64,000 nucleotides of DNA from Salipiger mangrovisoli (GTDB lineage: Bacteria > Pseudomonadota > Alphaproteobacteria > Rhodobacterales > Rhodobacteraceae), in assembly GCF_015223355.1 (NCBI RefSeq), contig NZ_JADFFK010000021.1:1-64000 (forward strand), in the 5' to 3' direction. Below the pieces are notes generated by a model, which was not told where the DNA came from, did not search any database, and saw only the letters and a program-made list of their open reading frames with translations. Each line of letters begins with the position of its first letter. Positions within the stretch are counted from its first letter, which is position 1. Shown in pieces: positions 16,734 to 25,524 of the stretch. A program made the position numbers and the translations under genes.

Positions 16734-17054
16734 TCGGTTTGAGGTCTGGCGATGAGCTGCCCCCCTGCCCTCTTGGGCGGGACCCGGCGCGAGCCTGGGC
16801 AGTTGGGCTGGCCCCTGCGCGCGACAGAAGTCCATAGCGATTTCGCGCGATCAGGGCCAGCCCGGCGCGCCCTGGGCCGGCCGGGCCTCGGGCAAGAGGT
16901 GACAAGGGTAACGCAGACGGCTGGCTCTGACCGATGCCGGGGTCAGTGTCCGGCCCCGCTTGCTGCACCGATTGCCCCGTCGCAGGCCTAAAGGTGCCCG
17001 ACCCGTCACCGCGCGGGGCGGCCAGCACCGTGAGGCGCGCCCACGCCCGAAGTG
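16734..17054. other. intergenic region, nothing identified
   Basis: This gap separates the convergent pectate-lyase-like gene and the histidine-kinase gene. It is GC-rich and has several short complementary GGCC-containing runs, but I see no hairpin with a T tail and no gene. Confidence 0.4.
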
Positions 17055-18191
17055 CTAGGTTTGCGCGGGAAACTTGATGTGCACGCAGAGGCCGTCCGCG
17101 CCGTCTACGGTCAGCGTCGCATCATGCTGGAAGGTCAGCGTCCTGATCATCCGCCAGCCAAGCGAATTCGACCGTTCCGGGCGCTCGGCTTCCGCTGGCA
17201 GGCCCACGCCGTTGTCCGATACCGCCAGCATCATGCCGCGGCCCAAGTCCCCGGTCACCGTGACACGGATCAGCCCCGAGTCCCGTCCGACGAAGGCATA
17301 TTTGAAAGCATTGGTGATGAGTTCGCCGATGATCAGCCCGATGTCGATCGCAAGCTTGCTGTCGAGCTGTATCTCGGCGCAGCTCACCTCGATCTTCGCC
17401 TGCACGCTTCCGCCGCTGAAGGCCCGCTCCGAATTCCGGGCCACTTCGTCGAGCATCTCCGACAGCTCGACCTTGCCGGCATCCGTGCCTCGCTGCATCA
17501 ACTCGTGAGCCTTGGCCAGCGAGCCCACGCGCACTTCGAGCTCGGTGAGAACCTGATGGGTCTCGTCCTGCTCGGCTTGCGACTTGCTCATCCGGATGAG
17601 CGCGACGATGAGCGCCAGGTTGTTGCCGGTCCGGTGGTGAAGCTCCTGCATGAGCAGGTCGCGGTCGGCGATCCCTTCGGTCAACTCGCGGTTCTGCTCG
17701 CTCAGGGCGGCGGTCGGATCCTTGGCCCTGAGTTCCTTGAGCGCTTCGGTGGCCTGATCGATCAGGCGCGGCCCGGCAGGCAGATTTGCCGAAGGCAGGA
17801 AGGCGGCATCAATCCGCGTGCCCTCGAGCCCGGTCTCAACATCGAAGCGCTTCGCGATCCGCTGCACGCCGCGCAGCCCGAGCCCCATGCCCGTCGATGA
17901 GATCGGAGCGCCATCCGGCTCAAGGTTCTCTTTGGGGATCCCCCGCCCCTGGTCGGTGACGATGAGACCGAGCGCCGTCTTGCCGTTCACTTCGGTGATC
18001 GAAAAAGTCGCGCGGCCCTTCTGGCCGTGCTCGATCGCGTTACGGCCGAGTTCGACCACGGCCGTGACCGTTCGTGTCCGCTCGAAAGCGCCGAACTGAA
18101 GCACGTCGGTGAGCGTCATGGCCACGTCGCGCAGCCTGGCCACATCTGCGCTCTTCTCGAGCGTCACGGTGGTGAGCCTTGCCGATTTCAT
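17055..18191 (-). CDS. HisKA_2-type histidine kinase with an extra N-terminal anti-sigma-like ATPase domain
   Basis: A 378-residue soluble protein with two GHKL ATPase domains. Residues 1-135 resemble RsbT/RsbW switch kinases: N-box AVVELGRNAIEHG, G1 box VTDQGRGIP, G2 box TGMGLGLRGVQR. A short coiled segment follows. The HisKA_2 phosphoacceptor block LLMQELHHRTGNNLALIV has the candidate His at 185. A C-terminal HATPase (GLIIGELITNAFKYAF, VSDNGVGLP, LGWRMIRTL) ends the chain. No sensor or membrane domain is visible, so its input is likely the stressosome proteins encoded upstream. It overlaps the SpoIIE-type gene by four bases (ATGA) and is last in the rsb operon. The single-domain response regulator at 21137-21514 is its probable partner. 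Confidence 0.88.
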   Translation of the reverse strand: MKSARLTTVTLEKSADVARLRDVAMTLTDVLQFGAFERTRTVTAVVELGRNAIEHGQKGRATFSITEVNGKTALGLIVTDQGRGIPKENLEPDGAPISSTGMGLGLRGVQRIAKRFDVETGLEGTRIDAAFLPSANLPAGPRLIDQATEALKELRAKDPTAALSEQNRELTEGIADRDLLMQELHHRTGNNLALIVALIRMSKSQAEQDETHQVLTELEVRVGSLAKAHELMQRGTDAGKVELSEMLDEVARNSERAFSGGSVQAKIEVSCAEIQLDSKLAIDIGLIIGELITNAFKYAFVGRDSGLIRVTVTGDLGRGMMLAVSDNGVGLPAEAERPERSNSLGWRMIRTLTFQHDATLTVDGADGLCVHIKFPAQT

Positions 18192-19198
18192 GCGCCGCGC
18201 TCCCGGTTGATGCGCATCACCACGATGCTGGCGTCGTCCCGGCCGCGGAAAGCCCGGTCCAGGAAGAACCCGGCGATCAGCAGTGGGCTTTTCCTGAGCA
18301 ACCCCGGTGGGAAATGGGCCTCGCGGAGCGTTTTCAGGCCGTCGCTGTGCAGGATCACCATATCGCCGCTATCAAGCTGCACCGTTTCCTCGAAGCCCCG
18401 TGTGACCGCGCCGCCGATCCGGCCGTCGCGGACAGCCATCCGCCGAACGCCCTGCGCCCCGATCACCAGCGTCGAGATATTGCCAACCCCGGTGTAGCGC
18501 ATTTCCATCTGCGGCTGCGCGATGTGCACCAGCGCTGCCACCGCCCCGCGCCGACCAACCAATTGCTCGGTCAGCTGCCGCATCAGCCTGCCCGGCTCCG
18601 AGGATAGCCCACCCGCGGCAAAGGCGGCCTCTGTCACCTCGGCCGACGCCTCGGCGGCGGCAGGGCCGTGTCCGAGACCATCGCACAGCAGCACATCGGT
18701 CGCCGCAGGGGTCTGCCGCAACTGGAAATCGTCGCCACAGGCATCTTCGCCGGGATGGCAGACGCGCAGGCCGACGGCCTCGATGCCCGTGTCCGCGCTC
18801 TCTCCCCGGCCGCCGAAGGTGCACACGATGGTGGTCCCGTGCTCCGGCGAGCTGAAGATGTCGAACGTGTCCGAAAGGCGCACGATCGCACCAAGGCCGA
18901 GCCCCGCGGAGTCGGTCGAACTCTCGCCGTCCTGGAACATCCGGTCGATGTCCGAGATTCCGGGGCCGCGGTCTGTGAAGATCATCGAGACGACGTCGGA
19001 ACCCGCAATGCGCAGGCCTTCGATCAGCGCCCTGCCGCGCTCTGCGTAGCGCAGGATGTTGGTGGTCGCCTCGGTCGCGACAATCGCGAGTTCATCGATG
19101 CGCGTCTCCGGAAGGCCGATCTCGGCGCCATGCCGCCGCGCGAGCCGCCTAACGACGGCAACCGCGCTTCGATCATCGATATCAACCCACTGGTTCAT
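18188..19198 (-). CDS. SpoIIE-type PP2C phosphatase with N-terminal HATPase domain (RsbX-like position)
   Basis: A 336-residue two-domain protein. Residues 10-130 are a GHKL ATPase of the anti-sigma type (N-box ELAIVATEATTNILRYA, DRGPGISD, GLGLGAIVRL). Residues 140-336 are a PP2C-like SpoIIE domain with its metal aspartates (ACGDDF near 155, LCDGLGHG at 171-178, HSDGLKTL, and RDDASIVV near the end). The start is the ATG at 19198, which overlaps the rsbT stop (ATGA). In Gram-positive stressosomes RsbX dephosphorylates RsbR and RsbS to reset signalling; this protein sits in the RsbX place right after RsbT. The added ATPase domain could act as a further switch kinase. Cytoplasmic. Confidence 0.88.
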   Translation of the reverse strand: MNQWVDIDDRSAVAVVRRLARRHGAEIGLPETRIDELAIVATEATTNILRYAERGRALIEGLRIAGSDVVSMIFTDRGPGISDIDRMFQDGESSTDSAGLGLGAIVRLSDTFDIFSSPEHGTTIVCTFGGRGESADTGIEAVGLRVCHPGEDACGDDFQLRQTPAATDVLLCDGLGHGPAAAEASAEVTEAAFAAGGLSSEPGRLMRQLTEQLVGRRGAVAALVHIAQPQMEMRYTGVGNISTLVIGAQGVRRMAVRDGRIGGAVTRGFEETVQLDSGDMVILHSDGLKTLREAHFPPGLLRKSPLLIAGFFLDRAFRGRDDASIVVMRINRERGA

Positions 19199-19614
19199 AG
19201 TTTCACGCTCATGGAAACGGTGGTCCCCTCGCCGGGCGCGGACCGGATCTCGAAGCCATGTGACAGGCGCTTGGCCCCGCCAAGACCTTTGCCCAGACCG
19301 CCTGCGGTGGTGTAGCCTTCGGTCATGGCCAATGTCACATCTTCGATCCCCGGACCCTGGTCCCGGCATTCGACGCGCAGATACTTGTTACGATCATCGA
19401 GATAAATCGAAATCTGGCCGCCACCACCGTGCACGATCGCGTTGCGTGCGATTTCGCTTACCGCTGTCGCGAAACGGGTGACCTGCATCGCCGAAAGCCC
19501 ACGCTCCTTGAGCATCCGGGCAACCGCCTGGCGCGCGGCAACGACGTCCCGGCTGGTGGCGAGCGTTATCTCCGCGAGCAGGGGCAGCTTCGATATCCCG
19601 CTGGGATCAGGCAC
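19195..19614 (-). CDS. rsbT: RsbT-like switch serine/threonine kinase
   Basis: A 139-residue single GHKL ATPase domain. It matches RsbT along its whole length: VVAARQAVARMLKERGLSA, N-box FATAVSEIARNAIVHG, ECRDQGPGIED, and the GYTTAGGLGKGLGGAKRL G2 region. RsbT kinases phosphorylate RsbR and RsbS in the stressosome and are then released to act on an output protein. The gene overlaps rsbS by 8 bases upstream and the SpoIIE-type gene by 4 downstream. No RsbU or sigma-B gene is nearby, so its output partner must be something else, possibly the downstream kinase. Confidence 0.92.
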   Translation of the reverse strand: MPDPSGISKLPLLAEITLATSRDVVAARQAVARMLKERGLSAMQVTRFATAVSEIARNAIVHGGGGQISIYLDDRNKYLRVECRDQGPGIEDVTLAMTEGYTTAGGLGKGLGGAKRLSHGFEIRSAPGEGTTVSMSVKL

Positions 19615-19960
19615 GCCGCAACTGAGAGAGCGCGTGGGTCAGGCTGAGCGCCGTGCGGGTCTCGGGCAGGTACATGCCCAGCTCCACAAGCGTCACCGCA
19701 ACCGCCGGGCGCATCCCGACCACATAGGTCTCGGCTGCCAGCAGCCGCGAAATGCCGGCAAGCTGGGCAATGACGCGCCCGACAAAGGTATCGACGATCT
19801 CTAGCGAGCTGATATCGAGGATCACGCCCTTCACGTTCTCCTTGGCAATCCGGTTGGAGAGCGTCTCTTGCAGGTCCAAGATCTCGGTATCGGTGACGTC
19901 ATCCTGAATGGAGACGAGAAGAGCGTTCTCGACCAGGTTGATGGACGTCACACCCGACAC
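19607..19960 (-). CDS. rsbS: RsbS-like STAS-domain stressosome scaffold protein
   Basis: A 117-residue single STAS domain closely following RsbS: NALLVSIQDDVTDTE, GVILDISSLEIVDTFVGRV, GMRPAVAVTLVELG and the C-terminal TALSLTHALSQL. The phosphoacceptor Ser (Ser59 in Bacillus subtilis RsbS, in an IDSF context) is Thr58 here (VDTF). RsbS forms the stressosome core with RsbR and holds RsbT until phosphorylated. The gene begins one base after the end of the rsbR reading frame and overlaps rsbT. Cytoplasmic. Confidence 0.92.
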   Translation of the reverse strand: MSGVTSINLVENALLVSIQDDVTDTEILDLQETLSNRIAKENVKGVILDISSLEIVDTFVGRVIAQLAGISRLLAAETYVVGMRPAVAVTLVELGMYLPETRTALSLTHALSQLRRA

Positions 19961-19961
19961 C

Positions 19962-20837
19962 TCAGGAGGCCTCGTTCTTCTTGATCACGTAACCGACCCG
20001 CTGCAGCGCGTCCGACAGGGCGGTGCGGATGCTCGACCGGGTCGACACCGTGCCCACGTCGATACCAAGCTGAACCATCGTCTGAGCGATCATCGGGCTG
20101 ATGCCACTGATGATGCACTCCGCCCCCATCAGGCGGACGGCGGCGGCGGCGCGCAGCAGGTGCTGGGCAACCTGGGTGTCGACTGTCCCGACCCCGGTGA
20201 TGTCCATGATCACCACCTCGGCCTGACGCTCGAGGATGGTTTGCAAAAGGTTCTCCATGACCTCCTGCGCGCGGGCGGAATCAAGCGTTCCGATCAGCGG
20301 CAGCGTGAGAACACGGTCCCAAAGCTCGACAACCGGCGTCGACAGTTCCAGCATTTCCTGACGCTGGCGTTCGATGATCTGGTCACGCTCGCCAATGAAG
20401 ATCTCGTTGGTGTGGATCGCGAAGGCATCGACCAGCCGCGTGACCATCAGGACGTCGCGGATGAGCTTCATGCCCTCGACGCCGGGCATCGCCTCGAGGC
20501 GCTTGAACAGCGGTGCCTTGAGCGCCAGCACGAAGGTCGCCATTTCGGTCGGCGTCACGCCACGGCTGACACGTTCCTTGCTGACATCGGCCAGAACGGC
20601 ACGAAGGTCTTCCCAGGCGTCGTCGTCGAGGCTGAACTCTTCATTCACCACACCAGCGCGAACGCCCTTGCCGAAGGCTTTCAGGAGTTCCTGGTTCTGC
20701 GCGCGACTCTCCGAGTCCGAGAAGAGGTCAGAGCGTTTGACCCCCTCTTTCACCTGCGTGCCGAGCCACTCCTCCACGACACCAGAGAAATCGGTTTCGA
20801 GGATGGTCAGAATATTTGCCGTCGCTGTTTGCGGCAT
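19962..20837 (-). CDS. rsbR: RsbR-like stressosome sensor with C-terminal STAS domain
   Basis: About 291 residues. Residues 1-160 are a helical N-terminal domain of the kind that forms the turret and senses the signal (RsbR_N, non-heme-globin-like in several homologues). Residues 165-290 are the STAS domain with both RsbT target threonines in their usual settings: Thr221 in TVDTQVAQHLL and Thr253 in GISPMIAQTMVQLG. I chose the ATG at 20837, with GGGG about nine bases upstream. A GTG at 20870 would add 11 residues (MPHQFELGFLQ). First gene of the rsbR-S-T-phosphatase-kinase operon. The stimulus cannot be inferred. Confidence 0.9.
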   Translation of the reverse strand: MPQTATANILTILETDFSGVVEEWLGTQVKEGVKRSDLFSDSESRAQNQELLKAFGKGVRAGVVNEEFSLDDDAWEDLRAVLADVSKERVSRGVTPTEMATFVLALKAPLFKRLEAMPGVEGMKLIRDVLMVTRLVDAFAIHTNEIFIGERDQIIERQRQEMLELSTPVVELWDRVLTLPLIGTLDSARAQEVMENLLQTILERQAEVVIMDITGVGTVDTQVAQHLLRAAAAVRLMGAECIISGISPMIAQTMVQLGIDVGTVSTRSSIRTALSDALQRVGYVIKKNEAS

Positions 20838-21136
20838 TTGCAGGAACCCCAGTTCAAATTGATGCGGCACCTAAGGCAATTAGTTGCGATAAAGTCAACG
20901 GCAAGAGCCAGATAAGCTGCCGTTGCGTCATCCCTGAACAAGACACTGTCTCCCGAGGCGCACGCCCGGCTCGCATGGCGATCGGCGGGCGACAAGCTTT
21001 GCGGAGAAGATCGGGCGGAGGGCCACCCGGAATTTGCCAAAGAGGCGCGCATTCCATGGATCGTTGCGATGCAAGGGGCGGTCCGTTCAGCCACTGTCGG
21101 AGGTCATTGGCAAGGCGCGACCGCCTTCACGCCCCT

Positions 21137-21514
21137 CTAGCCCAGGGCGCCCGGTGCGGCGGCGGTACGCGCATCAAGGCGGTTCAGCGCCGCAATCAAC
21201 GTGTCGGGTGCGACCGGCTTCATGCAGAATTCGGCATCGGGATACTCACCGGAAACGTCATGTCGTTTCAGATGCCCGGAGTGGAACACCAGCCCGACAC
21301 CCATGTCCTTCAACCTTTCGGCGACAGGAAACACCTCTCCGTCAGCCAGCCGCACATCCAGCACGGCAAGGTCGGGATTCATCGAGCCGATGGCGCTCAG
21401 GGCACCCGAACGGGTCGGGAAGCTGCCAATGACTTCAAACCCCGCGTCTTCGAGAAAGATCTGAAGGTCGAGCGCCACGACGGCCTCGTCTTCGCATATC
21501 AGTACTTTGGCCAT
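21137..21514 (-). CDS. single-domain response regulator
   Basis: A 125-residue receiver domain without an output domain. The acidic pair is in ICEDEAVV (residues 7-10), the phosphoacceptor Asp53 is in LAVLDVRLADGE, the conserved Ser/Thr is in VFHSGH, and the Lys is in FCMKPV. It resembles receivers encoded beside HWE/HisKA_2 kinases. It lies upstream of rsbR on the same strand with a 299-base gap, so it may be its own unit. Phosphotransfer from the two-ATPase-domain kinase at 17055-18191 is the natural guess; it may act as a phosphate sink or through protein contact. Confidence 0.88.
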   Translation of the reverse strand: MAKVLICEDEAVVALDLQIFLEDAGFEVIGSFPTRSGALSAIGSMNPDLAVLDVRLADGEVFPVAERLKDMGVGLVFHSGHLKRHDVSGEYPDAEFCMKPVAPDTLIAALNRLDARTAAAPGALG

Positions 21515-21739
21515 GTGCTGCGGATCCCTGCTCTTGTGACGCCCATGATACTAAGCGGAAGCCCCCTCCGCCGGTTCCCAGCTAGCCAGCCGAAGCCTCG
21601 CCCTGTCGCAAGAAACCGCTCATAGGCACCCGCCTACCCGCCTCGGCGGGCGTTCGCCGCCGCGCAGCCGGAGGCGCAGCAGCCAAAGGCGCAGCAGCCG
21701 GTCCTGGTCTTTTCCCAGCGAGGCAGGAAGCCGCGCGGA

Positions 21740-23812
21740 TCAGCCCGCCTGCCCCGCGTCGATGTCTCGGTGGCGCAGCACCGCGACGGCCTGCGCCTCG
21801 ACGGTCAGGCTCTCGCCGAGCTCTTCGGCGCAGGTCAGCTGATCGCGCGCCGTGTCGAGGATCAGCTCCCAGTCGCCCTCGGGCAAAGCGAAGGCGCAGG
21901 ACTCGCCGCCATTGATGAGGATCAGCAGATCCGGCCCATCTTCTTGATGATGTCGCAGGCCCGTGGCAAAGAGCCCGCCATCCTTCCAATCCTGCTCGGA
22001 CATCTGGCGCCCCTCGGGATGCAGCCAGATGGTCTCGGTCGCCTCGGGGCGCGGCCAGAAGCCGTAGGGGGCCAGGTGCCCGCGCCAGTCACGGCGCAGG
22101 GAGGTGAGCGCCGCGACCGCCGAAATCAGCCCCGGTCGCGCCGCCTCCCAGTTGATCCAGGTTGTCTCATTGTCCTGGCAGTAGGCATTGTTGTTGCCGT
22201 TCTGGGTCTGGCCCATCTCGTCGCCAGCCAGCAGCATCGGCACGCCATGCGACAGGAAGAGCGTCGCCAGCATGGCCTTGACCCGCCGCTCGCGCGCGGC
22301 GTCGATGCCGGGATCGTCGGTCGCGCCCTCGTGGCCCATGTTGTCCGACAGGTTATGGTTGTGGCCGTCGCGGCCCTCCTCGCCGTTGGCCTCGTTGTGC
22401 TTGTCGTTGTACGAGACCGTGTCCCACAGGGTGAAACCGTCGTGCGCGGCGATGAAGTTGACAGACGAGGTCGCGGGGCGGTGCGAGTGGTTGAATTGCA
22501 CCGGGCTGCCCATGAGCCGCTCGGACAACCCCGCCAGCTTGCCCGGCTCGCGCTTCCAGAAGGCGCGGACATCATCGCGGAACTTGTCGTTCCACTCGCG
22601 GAAGGGCCAGGGAAACCCGCCGACCTGATAGCCGCCGTCACCCACGTCCCAGGGCTCCGCGATCAGCTTGACCTGACTCAGCACCGGGTCCTGCCGGATG
22701 GCGTTGAAGAAGGCGCCCTCGCGCTCGAACCCGTCGGGCTCGCGCGCCAATGTCGAGGCCAGATCGAAGCGGAACCCGTCGACGTGGAACGCCTCGACCC
22801 AGTAGCGCAGGCTGTCCATCACCATGCGCAGCACCATAGGATGCGCCACGTTGAGCGTGTTGCCGGTGCCGGTCGTGTCGAAGCCGTGACGGCGGTTCTC
22901 GGGCGAGAGCAGGTAGTAGCTGGCGTTGTCGATGCCCTTGAACGACAGGGTCGGGCCGAGCTCGTTGCCCTCGGCTGTGTGGTTGTAGACCACGTCGAGG
23001 ATCACCTCGATCCCCGCCGCGTGGAAGCGTTTCACCGCGGCGCGCACCTCGCGCACGTCCTCGGTGGCAAGATAGGTGCGGTTGGGCGCGAAGAAGCCCA
23101 GCGTATTGTAGCCCCAGTAGTTGCGCAGCCCCTGCTCCATCAGGTGCCGGTCCTGCACCATGGCATGGATCGGCAAGAGCTCGATGGTGGTGACGCCCAG
23201 CTTGTGCAGGTGTTCGATGATCGGCTCGGACGCCAGCGCTCGGAACGTGCCCCTATCCGCCTGCACGACGCCGGGATGGCGCATGGTCAGACCTTTCACA
23301 TGGGCCTCGTAGAGTACCGTGTCCTGCCAGCGCACCTGCGGCGCGGCATCGGCCTCCCAGTCGAAAACCGGGTTCGCGACCACCGCCTTGGGCATGAACG
23401 GGGCACTGTCGCGGGTGTCGAGATCCAGGTCCGAGCCGCCGACCGGGTAGCCGTAAAGCGCGTCGTCCCAGGTCAGTTGGCCGCGCATCGCCATGGCGTA
23501 GGGATCGAGCAGCAGCTTTTGCGGGTTGAAGCGATGGCCGTTGCCCGGATCGAAGGGCCCGTGCACGCGGTAGCCATAGGCCTGACCGGGACCGATATCT
23601 GGGCAGTAGCCGAAAAAGATGCCGCCCTCTGCGCGCGGCAGTTCCAGCCTGGCCAGCTCGGCCTCGCCCGCCTCGTCGAAAAGGCACAGCTCGACGCCCT
23701 CGGCGTGGTCGGAGAAGAGCGCGAAATTCGTCCCCTCCCCGTCGAAGCGGGCACCAAGCTGGTCCGGCCTGGAGCGGGAAGGGTCGGTTAGCGCGTCACG
23801 CGGATCGATCAT
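21740..23812 (-). CDS. glgX: glycogen debranching enzyme GlgX
   Basis: A 690-residue GH13 isoamylase-type enzyme. An N-terminal carbohydrate-binding (CBM48) region, GARFDGEGTNFALFSDHAEG, starts the chain. The barrel motifs follow: DVVYNHTAEGNE, DGFRFDLAS (nucleophile Asp), LIAEPWDVG (acid/base Glu) and NFIAAHDGFTLWD. The GNNNAYCQDNETTWINW segment is typical of GlgX. It removes alpha-1,6 branches from phosphorylase-trimmed glycogen in the cytoplasm. It begins directly after the stop of the glgC-like gene, so the two are surely co-transcribed. No glgA, glgB or glgP is in the window. Confidence 0.95.
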   Translation of the reverse strand: MIDPRDALTDPSRSRPDQLGARFDGEGTNFALFSDHAEGVELCLFDEAGEAELARLELPRAEGGIFFGYCPDIGPGQAYGYRVHGPFDPGNGHRFNPQKLLLDPYAMAMRGQLTWDDALYGYPVGGSDLDLDTRDSAPFMPKAVVANPVFDWEADAAPQVRWQDTVLYEAHVKGLTMRHPGVVQADRGTFRALASEPIIEHLHKLGVTTIELLPIHAMVQDRHLMEQGLRNYWGYNTLGFFAPNRTYLATEDVREVRAAVKRFHAAGIEVILDVVYNHTAEGNELGPTLSFKGIDNASYYLLSPENRRHGFDTTGTGNTLNVAHPMVLRMVMDSLRYWVEAFHVDGFRFDLASTLAREPDGFEREGAFFNAIRQDPVLSQVKLIAEPWDVGDGGYQVGGFPWPFREWNDKFRDDVRAFWKREPGKLAGLSERLMGSPVQFNHSHRPATSSVNFIAAHDGFTLWDTVSYNDKHNEANGEEGRDGHNHNLSDNMGHEGATDDPGIDAARERRVKAMLATLFLSHGVPMLLAGDEMGQTQNGNNNAYCQDNETTWINWEAARPGLISAVAALTSLRRDWRGHLAPYGFWPRPEATETIWLHPEGRQMSEQDWKDGGLFATGLRHHQEDGPDLLILINGGESCAFALPEGDWELILDTARDQLTCAEELGESLTVEAQAVAVLRHRDIDAGQAG

Positions 23813-23813
23813 G

Positions 23814-24986
23814 TCAGCCTTCCATGGGCGAGAGAGAGGTCATCCGGGGTCGTTGGCGGAAGAGTGGACGCGTTGGAGCCTTTCGCAAAGTGGTCTCTCG
23901 CCGCGCCATCATCTCGGCGGTGATGAGCAGCGTGCCGCCAGCGCTTCGGCGGAACCAGCGGGCATCTTCCTCCTCGTCGAAACCGGCGCGGAACCCCACC
24001 GGCAGCTGGACACCCGGTCCGACGATGGCATTGCGAATCTGGCTCCGCCGACCGGCCCTGCTGCCCGGCAGGTACACCGTCCCCTCAGAGAAACTGTCGA
24101 CAGACTGGGTCACCGGGCGCCGCATGGTCTTCGGCAGCGCAACCGGCGTCTCGGCCGCGTCGAAATCCAGCTGCGCGAGACGGTAGGCGTCCAGCGTGCC
24201 GACGTCCCGCCAGTAGGCGCCCCGGCCCTCGTCCCCCTCGGGCAGGCGATACACGCAAAGCGCCTTCTCCTGCAGCGCCATCGGCAAGATGTCCTGGCCG
24301 AAGTCATCGCGCGCAGCCGCCGGACCGGCGCCGGCGCGCAGCGCGGCCTTCAGCCAGATCCAGTCGAACACATAGATGCCCGTCGACGCCAGCGCGCGGC
24401 CGGGGTCATCGGCCATTGGCGTCGGATGCGCAGGCTTCTCGACGAAGCCCGAAAGACGACCCCCGGCATCGAGATCAAAAATCCCGAAATCGCCCGCCGT
24501 CGACAGCGGCACCGATGTCGCCGCAACAGTGACCGGACATTCTTGGGAGCGGTGATGCTGAAGAAGGGCCGCGAGATCGATGTCAAGCACGTGATCGCCG
24601 GAGAGGATCATGATTTCTCGCGGCCCGAAGGCATCGAGCGACGTGATATTCGCGCGCACCGCATCGGCCGTGCCGCGATATCCGTGAGCGCTCAGGGCCG
24701 CGCCGTCACGGATCGAGACTCCCCTGGCAAAGTTATGCGCCCAGTTGCGATCAAGGTGACGACAAAGACCGTCCGGCCGGTATTGCGTTGCAACGAAGAG
24801 GTTCTCGAACCCGGCACGGACCGTCGCGGACAGCACGAAGTCGACGATGCGGCCCTCGAAAGAGCCGAAGCTGAGTGCCGGCTTGCAGACCCGGCTCGTC
24901 AGTTCGAACAGGCGGGACCCCTGGCCACCCGCCAGCAAAAACGGCAGGCAACGCGACGGAGCAGCAGCGCTTCTTGGAAATGTCAT
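23814..24986 (-). CDS. glgC: divergent GlgC-like ADP-glucose pyrophosphorylase
   Basis: A 390-residue nucleotidyltransferase. The GlgC signature is present: PFLLAGGQGSRLFELTSRVCKPALSFG, VDFVLSATVRAGFENLFVATQYRP, YRGTADAVRAN, IMILSGDHVLDIDL, FVEKPAHP and YWRDVGTLDAY. A C-terminal beta-helix (VYLPGSRAGRRSQIRNAIVGPGV) follows. It is shorter than usual GlgC (about 420) and several positions differ, for example ILSGDH instead of ILAGDH and Cys before the KPA motif. It would make ADP-glucose for glycogen. Because of the divergence, a paralogue with another regulatory behaviour is possible. Followed at once by glgX. Confidence 0.85.
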   Translation of the reverse strand: MTFPRSAAAPSRCLPFLLAGGQGSRLFELTSRVCKPALSFGSFEGRIVDFVLSATVRAGFENLFVATQYRPDGLCRHLDRNWAHNFARGVSIRDGAALSAHGYRGTADAVRANITSLDAFGPREIMILSGDHVLDIDLAALLQHHRSQECPVTVAATSVPLSTAGDFGIFDLDAGGRLSGFVEKPAHPTPMADDPGRALASTGIYVFDWIWLKAALRAGAGPAAARDDFGQDILPMALQEKALCVYRLPEGDEGRGAYWRDVGTLDAYRLAQLDFDAAETPVALPKTMRRPVTQSVDSFSEGTVYLPGSRAGRRSQIRNAIVGPGVQLPVGFRAGFDEEEDARWFRRSAGGTLLITAEMMARRETTLRKAPTRPLFRQRPRMTSLSPMEG

Positions 24987-25524
24987 CGGGATTGGCCCTG
25001 TCAGGAGAAATCATGCGGACACCGGGCGCCTTCGGCACCCTGCCGCGACCTTGGTCGCTATGATCCGACCGGCCGGACGATCCGCTGCACAAACCCGTCG
25101 CGCCGTACTTTGTTCCTGAAAATCTCCGGCCGCCGGTCGAATTCCAACACGCCGATATTTCCAGGGATTCCGCGCCTTTGTCCGCCGGTTCCCGCGGGTC
25201 GCGTGCGCACCCTCGCGGCGAGAGGTCTGACCCCCGAACGCCCATCCTCGGCGGATCGAAAACATCCGCCGCGCGCCAGCCGCGCGCTCTCCTCCGTGGT
25301 CAAGGCACCCGGGTCAGGACAGCAAACGTCGCGCGGAGAAACCGTCGACAGACTTTACCCAGACCTACGCCCTTCGCAGATGGTCTCGATATGTTTCCAG
25401 ATGCATCGGGATAACGTTGGTTCTCAGGCGAGGTTTCGCGGTTTCGCCGTGTCGGGCCGAGTGTGCGGCCGGCCGCCAGCAGCGGCGAAAAACTGGCCAT
25501 CTATCAATAAACTGAAATAATAAA
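24987..25524. other. intergenic region upstream of the glgC-like gene, no gene seen
   Basis: This 538-base gap lies between the glgC-like start and the 3' end of tRNA-Ser. It must hold the promoter of the glgC-glgX unit. Frames on both strands are arginine- and glycine-rich and look random. I see no strong hairpin or repeat. Confidence 0.4.

Noticed and set aside
21770-23791. 673-codon frame antisense to glgX
   Set aside because: GlgX motifs are complete on the other strand; the antisense product is Val/Gly/Arg-rich.
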